Below are positions 37,835-50,299 of a stretch of DNA of 64,000 nucleotides, piece after piece; within the stretch, counting starts at the first letter, position 1, and each line of letters begins with the position of its first letter. The stretch is taken from positions 2,976,001 through 3,040,000 of the forward strand of contig CM074695.1 in the NCBI GenBank assembly GCA_037367355.1, given 5' to 3'. Source of the DNA: Neoscytalidium dimidiatum (lineage: Eukaryota; Ascomycota; Dothideomycetes; Botryosphaeriales; Botryosphaeriaceae). The notes under the pieces are model-generated. The model did no database searches, had not been told where the DNA came from, and saw only the letters and a program-made list of their open reading frames with translations. The position numbers and the translations under genes are program-made.

Positions 37835-39139
37835 TCACGAAATAAACGTGGCTTCGGTGAAAAGGGTGCCCTCCTCAGCCTTCTCCTCATCCCCGACCTT
37901 CAGCTTGAGGGTGAGCTTGGGGTGATACTGATAAATGTACGGCTTGGTGCCAGCTGCGCTGGCCACAATGGCCTTCACGAAGCCCGGGACCTCGGCCATG
38001 ACGTCAACTCGGTCCACCCGAGAGCCAAGCGAACCGGTCAAGTCCGCATGCACATCTTTGCCGTCCGCAGTCTTGCCGTCCCAGACATACGATGCAGACA
38101 AAGGCTCAGGCCACTCGTTGTCAGCGTCCTCCTTCTTCTCCGTGTGTGTTGCTGTGTTGTTCGCGCCGGCGAAGATGATCTGGCCATCGGTCGCAATACC
38201 GCCGACGCTGACATTGGTCGAGCCATACGAGGGAGGCGTGGTGTACTCCATCATGACGGCGGAGTAGCTAGGGGACTGGAAGTTGACAAAGTTCCAGCGA
38301 GCGGCTATTTGGCGTTAGTCCGGGGGCCGCCGAGAGTAGGGCGATGCAGGATATTCTTACCTGCGTGATGTGGCTTCATACCCTGCAGGGCATGCACGAA
38401 GAAGCCCCTGCCGTTGAAGTCGAGCTCGCCAGCCTGGGTGAGGATGCTGCCCTCGACCTTGCACCGGGGCCAGAAGGCGTGTCTCATGGAGCCCCAAGGA
38501 TTGGCCGGGTCGGTGCCGAAGTAGCTTGTGCCGTTCTTGCCCACGACGAAGCCAGGCGCGGCCTTGGTGAACTTCAGGCTCACAATGCTCTGCTTGTTGG
38601 TCGAGGACTTGATCGTGTACGAGGAGCCATCGGCTGCGAGCTCGACAGAGCAGTTGTCGGCGTAGAAGTTGTGCTTGGCGTCGTCGAAGCGGTAGTTGCT
38701 AAGCGGGTCGGAGGACCACAGGTGCGGGGTCTTGCCGTCGTCGTTGTAGAAAATCTTGGTGTTGAACTGGCATGTCGTGCGGATGCCTCTGCACAGCAGG
38801 CTCATTAGGGCGTTGCAAGGAGCAGCCGCGCGGGAGGTTGCTCACGCTACATTGCTGTAGATGACCTGGGCCATGCCGAGGCGACCGTTGTCGGCGATGA
38901 GGTAGAAGGTCTGGGTCTCGACGCAGGTCGAGTCCATGGCAGCCCATTTCAGGTCATCCTTCTGCAGCTCGGTGTAGGGCGTCTCGGCAGCCTGCTTGGT
39001 GACAGGCTGGATGGCCTCGGGGCCGTAGATGGGCTCCTGGGTGCCGGCGACATTGGCGAGCCTGGGCAGTGAGCATTCACGGCTGGGGCGGGCGCAGAGG
39101 GAGAGGCGGTACTGACTGCTGCTTGGCCCAGTTAAACAT
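37835..39139 (-). CDS. Survival factor 1 (Svf1)
   Basis: Lipocalin-like cytosolic/membrane-associated protein required in yeast for survival under oxidative and cold stress and linked to ceramide transport. Four exons on the minus strand: 39139-39117, 39061-38846, 38788-38361 and 38304-37835, in phase, giving 378 residues (family about 380). Recognisable conserved blocks are the short first exon [95 protein letters not shown] and [20 protein letters not shown]. Two Svf1 beta-barrel domains (PF08622 and PF17187) are expected. It diverges from the SAT4-like kinase gene. Confidence 0.95.
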
Positions 39140-39635
39140 GATGGATGTGCTTGAGTGCTGCGGCGTAGGGTTGATTGAGGTCGGGGTGGGGGGACGGGTA
39201 GGGCGGCAGGCAGCGAAAGTTCGGCGCGTCTGGAAGGCAGGAATAGCGAGGCACGCGCGCGGACGCGGCAGGTGTCGCTGGGCGGAAGAGGCGGGCCAGC
39301 CTGGCGTGGGCGAGCTGGACAGCCGCGGCGGGTCTGAATGCCGAATCGAGGCGTGGGCGGCTGCGTGCGATTGGGCAACCCGGCCGGGGCGATTCTAGCC
39401 GCGCAGACTTTTGCCATGGGCAACCGTCGCCGTCGCCGTCATAGGTCATACCGCAGGGACCGCGGCCCTGGAATGCAGAAGCCGGGCCCCGCTGACCACG
39501 CCGACGCCGCCGCCGCCGCCTTCGCACCGCGCGCACGCACTGCGCAGCACATCCGCCTCCTCCAGCGATTTCGTCTTCTTCCCATCTCCTCACGCAGGTC
39601 CACTCGCGCGCAGACGATCGCCGCCCCCCAGCGCC

Positions 39636-39666
<31 letters not shown>

Positions 39667-40200
39667 CCCGCCGCCAGCGCACCCCAGTCTTGTCGCCGAG
39701 ACTCCCACACGCCCTGCCGCATACCCTCTGCCTCGGCCAATTCCCGGCCGAGCCCAGCCCTCTCCCCTCGTTCGCCCTATGACGCGGGCGTCTTCTCAAT
39801 CGCTGCTGTGACGACTCTCCATCGCACGCCTGTCTGCGCGCTTGCGTCGGCCCCCGCCCTCAGGAACAGGCAGACCCGCCTCCGTGCCGCCTGCCATTGG
39901 TCTGCCCGTCCGCCTTTCATCCGTCCGCGGCCGGTCCAGAGCGCGCGCGCTGCATGTTCCCTCGCTGGCCTTGCCCACGACCATTCGCACTCACCATAGC
40001 CCTCACGGCCTCGATTGCGTCCGATTAAGCTTGCCAGCGATCTCCCTCTGCTGTCATCACAAAAGTAAGCTTATAATTCGCCCGTGCGCCGGTGCCATCT
40101 TCGCCGTAGTCCGCGGCCACCGGCACGCACATGTCACTCTCTCGTATGCCTGCGCCGCCCAGGATCCTCTAACAGAGACTTAACCAGGCTCCTTCCCAAA
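39140..40200. promoter_or_regulatory. Bidirectional promoter between SVF1 and the kinase, with CTG repeat
   Basis: 1.06 kb between divergent start codons. A CTG microsatellite (about nine units) lies at roughly 39639-39667. The region is very GC-rich and yields several accidental frames on both strands. The part just before 40201 should be the kinase leader. Confidence 0.4.
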
Positions 40201-42814
40201 ATGTCCAAACTCGAGCAAGGCGACGCCGCGCTCCACCAGGGTGTGCGGTTCGCCTCGCACAATGAAGAGATCGAGCCCGAGCAGACGCTCCAGCAACTCG
40301 AAACGTTGACGGGAGCGGAAGAAAAGCCAAGAGAACCGCTTGGCCCGGAGGCACAAGAGGAACTCCGCAACCTGGCTTCCACCCTGCAGAACTCGCGTCT
40401 CCAGTCCACGAGGCTGGAGAACTTCTCTTTTGAACCCGTCTCGCTGCCACCCTCCAGAGTAAGCGACTTGGCCATGACTCGGTCTTCGTTCCGCATGCTG
40501 ATCCGTACTTGTAGGCGCCCTCTCCCTCGTCGGGTTCGCGAACGCCCATGGCATTTTCTGGCGCTCCGTCGCCCAGACCCTCTCCGCCGACCTCCACGAT
40601 GCACTCCCCTCCGCTCACCCCCGCCGCGACCCAATCCAGAGATAGCAAATCGAGCCCCGCGTCTGCGAGCCGGCTCTCGCAAGACTCGAACATCATGACA
40701 CCCGAAGTGTCTCCACCCCACGACACTCCGCCGACCTCACTATCGACCACGGAGGAGGAAAGGAAGAAGCCGTCGCACGTTGCACTTCCCGCCGCGCCGC
40801 ATGCCAAGCACGGCTCCGACACAACGGGTATCACAAGCCATCCCAGAGAACCACCCAGATTTACCGTCGGGCCCTCTGGAGATTCGTTGCCTGGCTCCAA
40901 GGATGTGAGTCCTTCTGCCTCTGGCGCGAGTACTCCTGGGGACGCCGGGACTGGCCCCAGCACTCCAGCCCCACCGTCGCCGTACATCCGACCGACCCTA
41001 TCGCCAAGAGGCGAAATTGATGATCCCTACTCGCGCGCCAAACGGCCGCCTCAGAACCGCGACAGGACCTCGCTAGACCCGCGATTTATATTTGGGCGCG
41101 ACCGCGAATCGAAATCCAAATCTACCACCTCACCGCTCCCTCGCTCCAGAGGCAACGGCTCAGAAAAAGAAGAGAAACGCCACACGCTCTTCCATTCGCA
41201 TCATCACCACCATCACGGCAAAAAGCATGGCAAGCACGAGCAAGACGATCATCGCCAGGAGACTGCTGAAAACTTGAAAGAAAAGCACGGATCCATGTCG
41301 GAACTAAAGAGGTTCTTCAAAATCGGGGGTCACAGGAGGGACAAGAGCAAGAGTCGGCCTGCTTCTCCGTCGGATTCTTCGGGTGTTTTGTCTGCGAAGA
41401 ACAGCAAATCTGGGACACGCACTCCGCCTTCGAGAAGCAACACTGTCGCAATACCGTTCGCCGATGATCACGGACTCGAGGCAAAGTATGGCAAATTCGG
41501 CAGGGTTCTCGGCTCCGGTGCGGGCGGCTCTGTCCGCATCATCAAGAGAGCGAGTGATGGAACAGTGTTCGCTGTGAAGCAATTCAGAGCCAGGCATTCA
41601 TATGAAAGTGAGAAGGAGTACACGAAGAAGCTCACGGGCGAATTTTGTATTGGCTCCACACTGCATCACGGCAATATCATTGAGACCATGGATCTGGTTC
41701 ACGAGAAGGGTAACTGGTACGTCGTGATGGAATACGCTCCATACGACCTTTTCGCGATCGTCATGACCGGCAAGATGAGTAGAGAAGAAGTCGCTTGTTG
41801 CACCCTCCAGATTCTGAACGGAGTTTCGTACTTGCACAGCATGGGTCTGGCCCACCGGGATCTGAAGTTGGACAATGTGGTGGTCAACGAGCACGGGATC
41901 ATGAAGATCATCGACTTTGGCAGCGCCGCAGTTTTCAGATATCCTTTTGAGAACGACATCGTCCTTGCGAGCGGTAAGTTATGACGCATCTGAACGTTGG
42001 AATGCTTTTTACTTTCGACAACGGCGAAATCCGGGAGAACCGCGATCAACTAACTCGAAGTGCACCTGCAGGCATCGTTGGCTCCGACCCTTACCTTGCT
42101 CCGGAAGTGTATGACTTGCAGAAGTACGACCCGCAACCTACCGACATTTGGTCCATCGCTATCATTTTCTGCTGCATGACTCTGCGTCGCTTCCCCTGGA
42201 AAGCACCTCGTACCTCGGACAACTCTTTTAAACTTTTCGTCTCTCCGCCCAATACCAATGATTGGCCTCAGCATACCTCAAGAAGATCCGCCGAATACCC
42301 CGTAAACTCGCACAGCACGCTGGACGTGAAGGAACACGGTCACGACCACCCATCCAGGCGCGCTATTGAGAGTGCCCCGGCAAGCAGGATGACCAGCCAT
42401 GTGGATCCTAAGGACACCAGTCAGCAAAACAACAACCACCAGCAACACCACAATGGTGAAAATGCAGGAGACCGTCCTGCAACAGCAGGCGGCAGTGCTC
42501 AGAACGCGCCTCCATCACGGAATGGCAAGGACACATCAACAGCGCCTCAAGCCCAGCAAACTATCAAGGGGCCGTGGCGTCTACTTCGGCTCCTGCCTCG
42601 CGAGAGCCGTCACATCATCGGACGCATGCTTGAGATCGACCCGAAGAAGCGGGCCACGCTTGAGGAGATCATGGACGATAAGTGGGTCAAGTCGACCCCC
42701 GTGTGCCAGCAGCTCGAGGGCGGCAAAATCGTCAGTGCAGAAAACCACACGCACACACTCGAGCCGGGCAACGCCCAGGCGGTTGCAGCGACACCGGTTC
42801 AGAGCAAGAAATAA
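40201..42814 (+). CDS. Serine/threonine protein kinase, HAL4/SAT4 type
   Basis: Fungal NPR/HAL-family kinase; yeast relatives regulate K+ uptake and stabilise nutrient transporters. Exons 40201-40458, 40515-41973 and 42072-42814 join in phase for 819 residues. Residues 1-400 are disordered, rich in Ser/Pro, with a His-rich stretch at about 312-330. The kinase domain spans about 410-780: glycine loop [13 protein letters not shown]-type Lys in FAVKQF (about 439), catalytic loop [11 protein letters not shown] (about 533), DFG (about 552) and activation end [12 protein letters not shown]. An insertion of about 115 low-complexity residues (Asn/Gln/His-rich) sits between the PPN block and [20 protein letters not shown]. 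The last intron interrupts the activation segment ([10 protein letters not shown]). Confidence 0.93.
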
Positions 42815-43681
42815 ACGTTTTTACGTCATCATCACTCTTAATTTTCAGAGCCTTGGGATCTTGACACGTTTACACTTTCACCTTCAACACTTCGAACTTG
42901 GACACTTGGGCCCGGGAGAGATGGATTTTTAAGAATGGAGACAGTTATTTTTTTTTTGTTTTTCTTACACTGATAGAAGGTGGTTTTAATTCACGAGAAA
43001 AGCCTTTTTTTTAAGGGGGGATGGGGCATGTCTATACAGTTTTTGGTTGTTGTACAGAGGGCTTCTTTTTGTTGTTGTTGTTCGCGGCGTAAGTTGGATG
43101 GATTGGGAACTGCATGTGTGTGCATAGAGGACTCAAAGAAGAGGCGCGGGCGGGAGCGATACCAGAGGCAGTAATCGCTCGTCCTTCCATTCGCAGTAAG
43201 CAGCAAGCAAAATTTGACAGATTCGTCTCCGCAGGGACGGAAATTGGCTCTGGGCCGCCAAGGTCGCAGCGGAGCGTTGCGTGGAGTGGACGGGGCGGCG
43301 GGTAAAATGGCAGGACGACGTCACGGGCTTCATTAAACAGCGCGCGTTGCCCGAGGACCGTACCTGCAGCCAGACGCCAGACCGCCTGTGGCCCTCAACC
43401 CTCCGCGCCCTTCACGCCGCAAATCCGCAAATCCTTCCTCAGAGTTTTCGTCGCGGGCGGGCGCACGCGGCCATGGCCTGGCCGGTCACGCGAGCGCCCC
43501 GGGCGCGCCAGGCCAGCGCTCGTTCTGCTGCGCCGTCTTGGCTGATAACCAAAACGTGCGACGATAATTGGTCTGCGACTTCTCTTCAAATGCCCTCCCC
43601 GCCGCCCTCCAGCTCGCGAGCTATCCCAAGCTAACAATTTTGTAATTAATTCCCACTCCACAGGCAGAATATATTGCCATC
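42815..43681. promoter_or_regulatory. Kinase 3' region and GNAT-like gene promoter
   Basis: 867 bp with several T-runs after the kinase stop codon (for example near 42949-42958). The right half is GC-rich and should contain the next promoter. No gene seen. Confidence 0.35.
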
Positions 43682-45156
43682 ATGGTCCGCCATGTAGTTC
43701 CCATCAACACAATCAAGAACTCGATTCACCAGGCACACGCTGCCGCGCCGCCCACCTCGAATCCCTCATTCGCAACACCGCCCGCCTTTGGCGAGCACCG
43801 CCGCGGCTCCTCCATTCCAGGCTCTCGAACCGCAGCTGGTGAGTGAATCTGGCCCTTCAATGGCCCCTGGGACGGTCCTCAGCGCCCTCCCTTGCGTCCG
43901 AACACCCTTCCTCATCGCTATCTTTCCCTCGCCGACGCTTTCGGGGAGAGCATGCTACGCCGGCCGCGTTCACGAAGCTCACGAGTCTCTCTCTTATCGC
44001 AGCGTTCCTGACCTCCCTGTCCGCGAACCTCACGCTGCCGGACGTCGACTCGCCGTTCCCCTCGCCCATCTCGACGCCGTCGTCCATGCGCGGCGGCAGC
44101 GAGGCGCACGTCTCGTACCTCCCGCCGCCGTCACCGCTGGCGTCCGCCGTGCCCATGTCCGCCGACGAGTACAGCAGCGATGTGGTGGGTCCGACGGATC
44201 TGCTCTCGCCCTCGCAGGGCGCCGCAGCGGCGAAACAAGTGCAACAACAAAACGCGTCTCAGGTTCGGCAGCGTCGTAATCAGGAGTGGGCCCGTGGGCA
44301 AGCGCAGGCGCAGAAGCAGCAGCAGCAGCAGCAGCAGTCGCAGGCGCAGGCGCAGCCGCCGCCGCCTCCGCCCGAAGACGCTCTCGCAGGCGTGCCGGAG
44401 CTGCTCACGACGACGGCGCAGAGCGACGAGGACAAGGTGGCGGCGCTGAAGCTGGTGGCCGACAGCGTCGCGCAGCAGCGGCAGGCCGCGTCGTGGGCCC
44501 TGCTCTCGCACCCGGCCGTGATCGCCGGGTACGTGCTCGGGCTGGCGGTGCTGTACCGCGTCATGTACCGCGCGCCGGACGACCTGCCGCTGCTGTTCAC
44601 GACGGGCGCCGGCGTCACGATGGCGTGCCTGGTCGCCGTGCGCCTGCTGACCAGCGGCTACATCCGCCACGCCGAGTCGATCAACTGGGGCTTCCTCGAC
44701 GAGGGCGTCGACAGCGTCGTCGTCACGCGCTTCGGCGAGCAGGTCATCGGCGCGCTGGTGCTGGGCTGGGCCGGGCCCAGCAGCACCGGCAACAAGGCCG
44801 CGAGGAGGCGCAAGGGGAGGGGCGTCATCAAGGCCTGGACCGTGAAGCTGCGGTACCGGGGCAAGGGCGTGGGGACGGGCTTGCTGGAGGAGGCCGTCAG
44901 GGAGACGGTCAAGAGGGGCGGAGAGGGCGTGGAGTTTGCGGAGGATCACGCAAGTGAGTGCTGCTACTACGACGCTGTTGACGGTTTTTTTGCTTCTATG
45001 ATGCTAATTGCTATTGCAGACTCTCGCCGCTTCCTCCCTCACTACTTCAATGGCTTCCTCGACCGTCGCGAAGACCGCGCCTACGATGCGCTGCGGGATG
45101 TCATCAACGCCAGCGGGGCGTTCAACGGGAGGAGGCGAAAGTCGTCCGTTTACTAG
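43682..45156 (+). CDS. Membrane-anchored GNAT-like acetyltransferase
   Basis: Exons 43682-43838, 44003-44953 and 45020-45156 join in phase to 414 residues. The first 53 residues come from exon 1 (starts MVRHVVPINTIKNSIHQAHA). Exon 2 has a Ser/Pro-rich stretch, a Gln-rich tract at about 155-170 (CAG repeats near 44314-44337) and a Pro run. Two hydrophobic segments follow (about 223-240 and 248-268). The acetyl-CoA-binding motif of GNAT enzymes is suggested by RYRGKGVGTGLLEEAV at about 334-349. The C-terminus is short and basic. Acetyl-CoA:amine transfer at an internal membrane is inferred from that motif only. The first intron (164 bp) is the least certain junction, since an uninterrupted frame runs upstream from 44003. 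Confidence 0.75.
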
Positions 45157-48100
45157 AGCGTTTCACGCGTGTTTTGGAGAAACCGCGATATTCCGGTTCC
45201 TTTTGTCTCTCTACGTTCTATCACATACTACTCTGCCGTACAAGATTTTGGAAACCTAGCGTAAAAGATCGTATTATGTAAAAGAGGAGGTGTCAATTGG
45301 TGGAGAGAAAGAGTGAGACCAAGGATTATTGGAGAAGAGCCAGACTGCAGCAGCTGAGGAGCTTGAGAATGCTTTGTTGGACCCTCACTGGGCGAGAATG
45401 TTCTCAAAGGATTCACGGTTGAACGGTTGAACCCCACAATTCTTCTCTCTGCGTCACCTGTTTTCGCCACCACATGGCTTGCGTACTTTTCCCTCCTTCT
45501 TGCAAGGTGTTTCAGGTTTGAGGCGTTTTTATTCTGGGGCAGCGTCAGTTCAGGTCAGGCGTCTTCCCTTTTTTTTTTTTTTCGCGGCGTTCAGCCTATC
45601 GCCGTTCGTTCAAGGGTCCTCTTGGCGGGCGGGCGCCTTATCGAAGCTCTCCACTCGCTCTCAACCAGCGGAATTATTTTTGGGCTTGCTTACGGTGCAT
45701 GGTGCAAGGGGTCGCCGGGGAAGATCGAGAACCATAGAGTGGATTCCTTCTCTCGGACACAAGCTTCTCGCCTTTTTTTTTTTTTTTGCTTCTCTGTTTT
45801 TTTTATTTCAGCCAAAGGGCGTTGGAGTGGGTTCTCAGTTACGTGGATGCGGTGGGGTTAGGGGTAGGGGTGCTGGTTAAAGAGAGAGGTGATCGTCGCC
45901 CGTGTGCTTTGCTGCGCTGCCGTCAGCCTCGCGCGAGCCGATTGGTCGGGACGGAGGGAAGAAGGCTGCCCCCGGGGGGGGTGGGGTGTTTCGTCGTTGA
46001 ACGGGCTGAGACGGCTTGAGACGCGCTCGTGCGCCCAACACCCCCCCTCCTCTCTTACTCAACCCTCGCTCTCTTTCTCTCGCTACTCTCGCGCACCGCA
46101 ACGCACGCACTCGCCCGTCCCGTTCATGCGCGCGGGGGACCCCGGGGGGAAGGGAAAGATAGCGCCACTGGGGGCTAGCGTTGCGATAGGAGTTGATAGG
46201 GAAGAGGGTAAGCATCATTGGGAAAAGTTTCGAGCGGTCTGATTGGCTTTTTCCTTCTGTTTTCGCGCGTAGATTAGAAGATACCAAGACTTTTTGTTCC
46301 TTTTTGGCTTTTTCGGTTCGGCGCTTAGTTCGACAATCGAGAGTTTCTGGGAGGAGAAGGGGGGGTGGTGGCTTGGGGAAGGGAACGGAGTATCGTCGAT
46401 CGGACGTTGGTGTGGTGGAGAATATCATCGTCATTAATTCGTAGGGCTTGAATCATGGGCTCCTCTGGTTGCAGAAGACATTTTGTGATCTGGTGCGTCC
46501 CTTGTGCAGCGACGCGCGTTGTGTTTGCTTGGTGCCTCTCGACCTCGATCCCGCCATGGTCACTGCCGCCGAGCTTGAGTCCCCCGTTCCTCAGCGGTTG
46601 GTGACTGCTGGTGCTGGTGCTGGTGCTGGACGGCTGTCTGTGTGTTTACTTGTCCCACGCCCGGTTAGTCGGGCGGAGGATTGGGTGGGTGTTGGGCAGG
46701 CAGGTCGGTCTGGGCCGACAGGGTGGGTTGCAGGCGGACCGCGGGACCCTGCTCTGTGACGTTGATGCAAGACCCTCTGTCTCTGGTGCAATCGGGGGAG
46801 CGTAACCAGACGCGCAGGGTACGGAGAGCGCTCTTCCATTCCTGCTGCTGCTGCTGCTGGTCCTTCTTGTCGTCGTCCTCCTCCCCGCTCTCCGACGCTC
46901 TCCGCTGTCTGGAGATATCTCGCGCGAATACATGCTCGCTCGCTCGACCCGGCAACGGGAGATATGAGCTCGATTGCGCATGTATTGTAGTTCGGGTTGA
47001 CGTTGAGGGCCTGATCAAGCCCCCGAATACGACGGATGCTTATGTATGTACATGCTATCGCAGCGCTTGTCGACCAACGCAGGTCCTCTCCTGCATGGCC
47101 TGCTGCTGCTGTTGGGGACGGGGCGAGAGGACTGGATGGTAGGTAGGGAGATAACGACGCTTGGCAGTGAGAGCTGGCGTTGGCGTTGGCGTTGGCGTTG
47201 CATGCATCATGCGGCCATGCATACACAGTTGAGCTGCGCAGCGCGAGCGCGTGTGTGTGCGTGCGTGCGTGCGTGCGTGCGTACGAGCAACGCGTGGGAG
47301 CGTCGCTCCTCGTGCAACGTATTGCCTTATCTTTGGCTTTCCTTTCGCCATTTCCATCTCCGTTGTCGATTTGCTTCGACGGGGGACGGACGGCCAAGCG
47401 CTGTGCTCGTCCTCCCGTGCATTATCATGCCCTCTTGTTTTTTTTTTTTTTTTTTTTGGTTTTCTGGTAGATGGCTGCATGGTGGCTTGGATATTCCCTC
47501 GTGGCTGCTTTCCGGCTGAGGTGGCTTGTTGGCGCTGTCCCGCTACTACCTTTTGCCATGAGTCTTCTCTACCTGCCTATGTGCCTGTGCGATGCTCGAC
47601 GGCCCTCTCCTCCATCGAAGCTCGTGAAACGTTGCAGGCCTTATCTTATCTGAGGTATGAACACAGAAGGTTGTTTCTGACGTATGAAGTTAAAGCGCCG
47701 GGGTTTTAGTTTAATTCCGTGACCAGGTGGATGGTTCGCTCCTTTTTCGGTATCTCGGAGGGCGGGGGTAAAGTGATTGGCTCCCGAGGCGGGTGCTCCT
47801 TTGGGAAGGGATGGCTGCATGTGATGTGCGGTTCGGAACGCGGCGGGTGGAATGGAGGGACAGGGTGGGGTGTCGTGGGGGCCCGAGGTCGCACGGCTAT
47901 CAATCAGGGCTGCAAGGAAGATGGTTGTGATATGTCTCGTGGAAGAAGTTTCAAAAAGGATGCTGAGGCGGACCGTGTCTGAGTCGGATGCCGTAGGGCA
48001 GAGGTTGATTGGATGGAACGCGACTCTGAGTGCGGAGAATCTGGGGTTTAGAGTTGCGTGAAGAGCTCTTGACGTAAGCTTGGCGGATAAACAGTCTGGT

Positions 48101-49793
48101 TTAAGTGTTTGGAACCTCTGGAGTCCGTTTTGGATCACACTCTGCTTCAACTTTATGGCAATATGGGGAGATGGCGCGTTCTATCCTTTTCCAGAACGTC
48201 ACAAGGGTCTGAACTCTAAATCTGAAACTGCTTCAAGGGAGTTTGTCTGACGTAATTGGTGCCTGAACGAAAGTCTTCCGTTCCAGACACTGCCTTTATT
48301 ATCCCTGCTATTCTATCTGTAAATACATCAAGCTTGTACGACACTTGCGTGGCTGTTGAAAACTATTACTACAAACCATCATCCAGCTCAATTGCTTCCG
48401 ACGCACAGCGAAATTACCAAACTTATGCAGGTTTTCGCCAGAAGAAATACTTCCGGAGGCTTGTGCGTCTCTCGGTCGCAGCCTTCCGTTCTCTTTTTGC
48501 TCGAGTGCCGAGCAATCCTTACCTTATTCCTGACTGCTTGCATCTGAGCTTCGTTTACCAACAATTGACAAAGCATACCGGGATAGTTTCTAATTTTGAA
48601 TGATTTTGCCCGTCGCATCCCCGGAAGAAAGCAATTACTCGTCAGCCCTACTCGGTCATACGCCAATCTTCGTCAATGCTTACATGAAGAACAACGAGCC
48701 TATAAAAACTACGTCTTGACATCTAATTTTAGAGTGGCCCGCCCAATTAAACTAAAGCATCTTGCAAGATGGACGCTTTTAACTTTTAATGGTCTCTGTT
48801 CATTGAACAAGAAAAGGAGATAATCTCGTGGATGCTTTCCATAGGTGGCACAACAAATCATCAACAGCAAATCGAAGCCCGCCGAGTCACCTTACCAGAA
48901 CCCAAGGTAAGAAACCAAAAACTGAAGCAGGCCTTGTAACTTCTGAAATCCAAGGCCTTCTGGTCTATTGTTTGGGAGCTGACTTCCAACGACGTGCTGC
49001 GGGTTAAATATCTAATCTTAGCAATACGACGGGCAACAAGAGGCTGCTGAATTACTAGTCTAATGCTAATTTTAAAGCTAACAGAGACACAAACCACAGC
49101 AGTGAATGCGGAACGGAACCAACTTATGCCAACACATGTTGCTTCTCTCAAAGTCTCCTCGTCAGCCTTTCGCCAGAATGCTTCTAAGCTCTCTTCCGGT
49201 GCCCAAAATGGGCCAAGTTACCAAACTCTCACTGTTCCAGACCATCACCTGCAGCCTTACCCACTACCAAACTCATGCACGCCTAATCCCACGTACCCTT
49301 TAGCAACAGATCGCATTCATTATGCTGTTTCCACAGTGGCTGTAATGTATTATGCTGCTGCCTTACTCTTGTTCAAGTATCTAAGTGTCTAATGGTACCC
49401 GTTCCCCTTCTTGGTCGGTGAACGCGGCACGAGGTCGGGTCAAAAACATTGGAATAACCAGCCTATTCTCACCGAGCAAGTTGCCTTCCAGTGCAGAACA
49501 TGACAGAACTACGAAATTATCACAGGGAAGGCTAAATCAGTCATCGTCACGTTAGTATTATTGATGTTGTTAATCATTGACTTGCAAACGACTAGCTTTA
49601 AGTCAATGGATCGTCCCTCAACAGACCAGTGCCTCCTCTGCTACGTATATGGGGAGTGGACAGCTGCCAAACTACAATCAGAATGGTCCTATTTAGCAAC
49701 CTAATTGGGAGTGCTGTTCGTGTTCATATACACATGTGAATCTCAAGCTGAATCACCAGGTTCGCCTGTTCTCAGACCGATTCTCAAAGCAGC
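45157..49793. other. Gene-free, simple-repeat-rich region left of the retrotransposon
   Basis: 4.6 kb. The left 3 kb is GC-rich with many simple repeats: GGTGCT-type near 46606-46631, CTG near 46841-46859, TTGGCG units near 47172-47200, GTGC/GCGT units near 47250-47284, and T-runs at about 45569-45582, 45774-45787 and 47438-47457. The right 1.5 kb (about 48250-49790) is less GC-rich and may be old degraded repeat DNA. No frame has credible protein features. Confidence 0.4.
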
Positions 49794-49798
49794 TATCG
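49794..49798. repeat. Target site duplication (left), TATCG
   Basis: Five bases TATCG immediately left of the 5' LTR. The same five bases lie immediately right of the 3' LTR (55444-55448). A 5-bp duplication is usual for Ty1/Copia integration. Confidence 0.9.
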
Positions 49799-50006
49799 TG
49801 TCAAACACTGGTGTTGCAGTCATTGTTTTTTCCATTATAGCACGTTCCTTTTACACTTAATTCCGCTACTAATTTCGCTTACTTATTAGCGTATACTAAA
49901 TATATATAATCACCCTTATTCGGTATTTTTTACTAGTATACCAATTTATTTATTCTACTAATTATTACTGCTTAATATAGCACCCTATTAACTAACTAGT
50001 TTAATA
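49799..50006 (+). repeat. 5' LTR of the Copia element
   Basis: 208 bp, begins TGTCAAACACTGG and ends TTTAATA (ancestral end probably ...CA). It aligns to the 3' LTR without gaps, with 23 differences counted by eye. All 23 are C/T or G/A changes in CpA or TpG context. Confidence 0.95.
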
Positions 50007-50025
50007 GTTATAAGCCCGGCCCGCG
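50007..50025 (+). other. Primer-binding site matching initiator tRNA-Met (anticodon-stem half)
   Basis: The sequence after the 5' LTR (GTTATAAGCCCGGCCCGCG) matches, apart from one G-to-A change, the complement of the anticodon arm of initiator tRNA-Met (GTTATGAGCCC). Copia of Drosophila and yeast Ty5 are primed by such an internal tRNA-Met fragment. The G-to-A change is in TpG context, as expected from RIP. Confidence 0.65.
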
Positions 50026-50299
50026 TATTAATGCCTTCCGAGTAATATATATATATAAGTTAACCTGTGGTATCTAGACAATAATATATATGGTAGTGTC
50101 GGTATATCCTACTACTGCTACCACCTAGTGTTTAAGCACTTAATCGAGAGTCGTACGCCTTCTTCGAACCTAAAAGTACGAAGCTCTTTAGTCATTTTAT
50201 TAAGGAACGCTTCCTTTACGTACGGACTACGCTATATAAGGCTAGTCAAACACTAGTATATACGCTATAATGGCCTTACGTGCACCAGTTATACTGACT

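Noticed and set aside
38344..38808. 154-codon plus-strand frame opposite SVF1
   Set aside because: Lies opposite conserved SVF1 exons; no independent features.
44131..44949. 272-codon minus-strand frame opposite the GNAT-like gene
   Set aside because: Leu/Arg/His-rich mirror of a GC-rich exon containing CAG repeats.
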